Assembly: GCA_021781255.1 (NCBI GenBank)
Contig: JAJXXG010000569.1
Coordinates: forward strand, 1-8,284
From: Acidobacteriota bacterium
GTDB taxonomy: Bacteria > Acidobacteriota > Terriglobia > Terriglobales > Acidobacteriaceae
Reading direction: 5' to 3'
Length of the DNA: 8,284 nt
Part shown: positions 8,001 to 8,284 of the stretch, piece after piece
Layout of the letters: each line of letters starts with the position of its first letter
Numbering within the stretch: the stretch's first letter is position 1
Notes under the pieces: model-generated
Seen by the model: only the letters and a program-made list of their open reading frames with translations
Database searches by the model: none
Told to the model about the DNA's origin: nothing
Translations under genes and position numbers: made by a program

Positions 8001-8284
8001 GATCGCATCGGCCGTCACCGAGCCGGCGTTCAGCAGGCCGATAGACTCCTTCGGGTGTATCGCTGGAGTCTTCTGCACAGGCTGGACCTTGCTCCCAAGG
8101 CTATTGCCCTCGGGCAGCAGATGAATCGGAGAGCGCGCCTTTGAGCTTTCGTGCCCAGGGAAGCTCGGAGCGGCAATCGTCTTCAGGTGCAGGGGGCCAT
8201 CCGCGGCCAGGTCTTCAGGAACCGTGATGGTCACGCCCTTGCAGAAGATCATGTACGCGCGCGCTGTAACGGCGCTCAAATCCG
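4998..8284 (-). CDS. Very large beta-rich, probably exported protein, C-terminal 1094 residues (start outside window)
   Basis: The frame is open from the right window edge to TGA 5000-4998. The TTG at 8279 is not a credible start because the frame continues past it, so the true start lies beyond the window. Residues below count that TTG as 1. An Ig/CARDB-like segment lies around 112-182 (VSVTWNVDGATMQQTFALG). A helical part follows at 195-275, then a long series of short beta strands rich in Gly, Ser, Thr and Asn at 300-760. A poly-Gly/Ser linker sits at 767-776. The C-terminal region (780-1093) is rich in aromatic residues and glycine, with FLFMAGMRVG, FDGRLWGHLSFL, FGKGPWHIDAG and MYFMLSDQGLSMGGG, and ends in PWPLGSVSFSVHL. 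Cysteines are few and often paired (94/97, 482/528, 1049/1054), as in disulfide-bonded exported proteins. No enzyme motif is seen. I recall similar tails in large uncharacterised bacterial proteins (possibly the DUF6603 type), but cannot confirm this. Confidence 0.8.
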   Translation of the reverse strand, partial: DLSAVTARAYMIFCKGVTITVPEDLAADGPLHLKTIAAPSFPGHESSKARSPIHLLPEGNSLGSKVQPVQKTPAIHPKESIGLLNAGSVTADAICSTCDDAAIAQSQIGYYGRGEVSVTWNVDGATMQQTFALGPSTARTLIAHPPPGYVEPAIIVDQSKPFDTPSPLSTKALGMHAVSVSAVVAPDPTLPNLPLGVRETIGKIAGKAGGKLDSDAAATAKSLLNSLSPPAGSNLPPLKIGVLSSSNHAIGGLGPVQYVNDAMQKVASMVAELPPDQYVASNTSRYEVVASDPSKPCKFLFPVTSGGSFEIEDIQGNLTQQGTQYSGSGNLIVRLANASSGGYDVYPPIPIHFSDWNVPDGSTVTSGTLDVAPSLPLHASTPGLTGTLDHIQGHTSTTGGAVQGEVDATLSVTFQDDTLRLPGVEKPQQWSGVTAELHSNGDWIKEGLNLPSSIIGWSAFQISSNNVRLDLSHTAGDGASPYCGSLSGADWVGVRFPSLTVVPYTMGLVASSAFQPVVNDWGVINGGLCGSLSTGPFSAALDAGKVSFQSLNAYVAPGSGDFKATYKGIDIYVPWLDTHITGDGTLVSGGGKQASITFPTNTSPVTKTYGNISFTAKNLEFTQVQGLGWAVQTSTTYTFSSEGKKFAAIPLTPFTFGMDGRAYLGNGGSSLDVPLSGASTLGQTPLDLVSAHITVPMQGSQVLGAQFSTTVHLSEVMPAAPMVVNYEMDSSGSTFTAKGPTNSDFTVDVPYPSGQPTSEARIHPVYAGGGSSGGGGGTTEYSGTVDLSELGGPPLTAQFRLGYGNGHDYWLTRATIGLGDTGVPLVPVPPIMNLYSISGGIGHNFPLNAFTDTGDLNAATPVYDNSFLFMAGMRVGMPDHFTYTLDGDLTIKATGQDAGARMDFHAWLLKPPDQGNGDFQGYFQYAGSSFDGRLWGHLSFLNNLAYIDLGNSASNAAVDLHFGKGPWHIDAGKKEGPRVRGHFLVSDADMYFMLSDQGLSMGGGVNVDLDVGDDSVASAYVRGSIDAGVTITPQPHISGDFSANASAGVCAAGVCVSDWVSAQIHAEAMPLDLNASASLGLPWPLGSVSFSVHL

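Noticed and set aside
7311..8144. Plus-strand open frame of 277 codons
   Set aside because: Extremely Arg/His-rich antisense shadow of the giant gene.

Overview
The window reads as chromosomal DNA from a fairly GC-rich Gram-negative bacterium. An acidobacterium of the Terriglobia type is my best guess, from the style of the integrase and LuxR-type fragments and of the large secreted proteins. This is inference without any database search. Coding capacity is strongly asymmetric: the right 5.3 kb is densely coding on the minus strand, and the left 3 kb is mostly gene-poor with decayed fragments.

Left part (1-890): the last 38 codons of an unidentified plus-strand gene (1-117) converge on an intact minus-strand gene (189-890). 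That gene encodes a 233-residue exported protein with a clear signal peptide and a well-placed ribosome binding site.

Middle part (891-3012): about 2.1 kb with no convincing intact gene. It holds two gene remnants. One is a tyrosine recombinase (minus strand, 1692-2177) that keeps the N-terminal core-binding domain but has lost its whole catalytic domain, and it ends at a 41-bp imperfect palindrome. The other is the last ~35 codons of a LuxR/NarL-type DNA-binding domain (plus strand, about 2871-2966), interrupted by a stop. The region looks like the scar of an old insertion or rearrangement.

Right part (3013-8284): two minus-strand genes that overlap at an ATGATGA junction, almost certainly one transcription unit. 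The upstream gene enters from outside the window. At least 1094 residues of it are visible: a very large, beta-strand-rich, presumably exported protein with a poly-glycine linker and a distinctive C-terminal region. The downstream gene encodes a 662-residue secreted protein made of a signal peptide and about six tandem fibronectin type III-like domains, the first carrying an unusual helical insertion. The pair suggests a cell-surface or extracellular two-protein system. I do not recognise a described system for it, and it is the most interesting part of the window.
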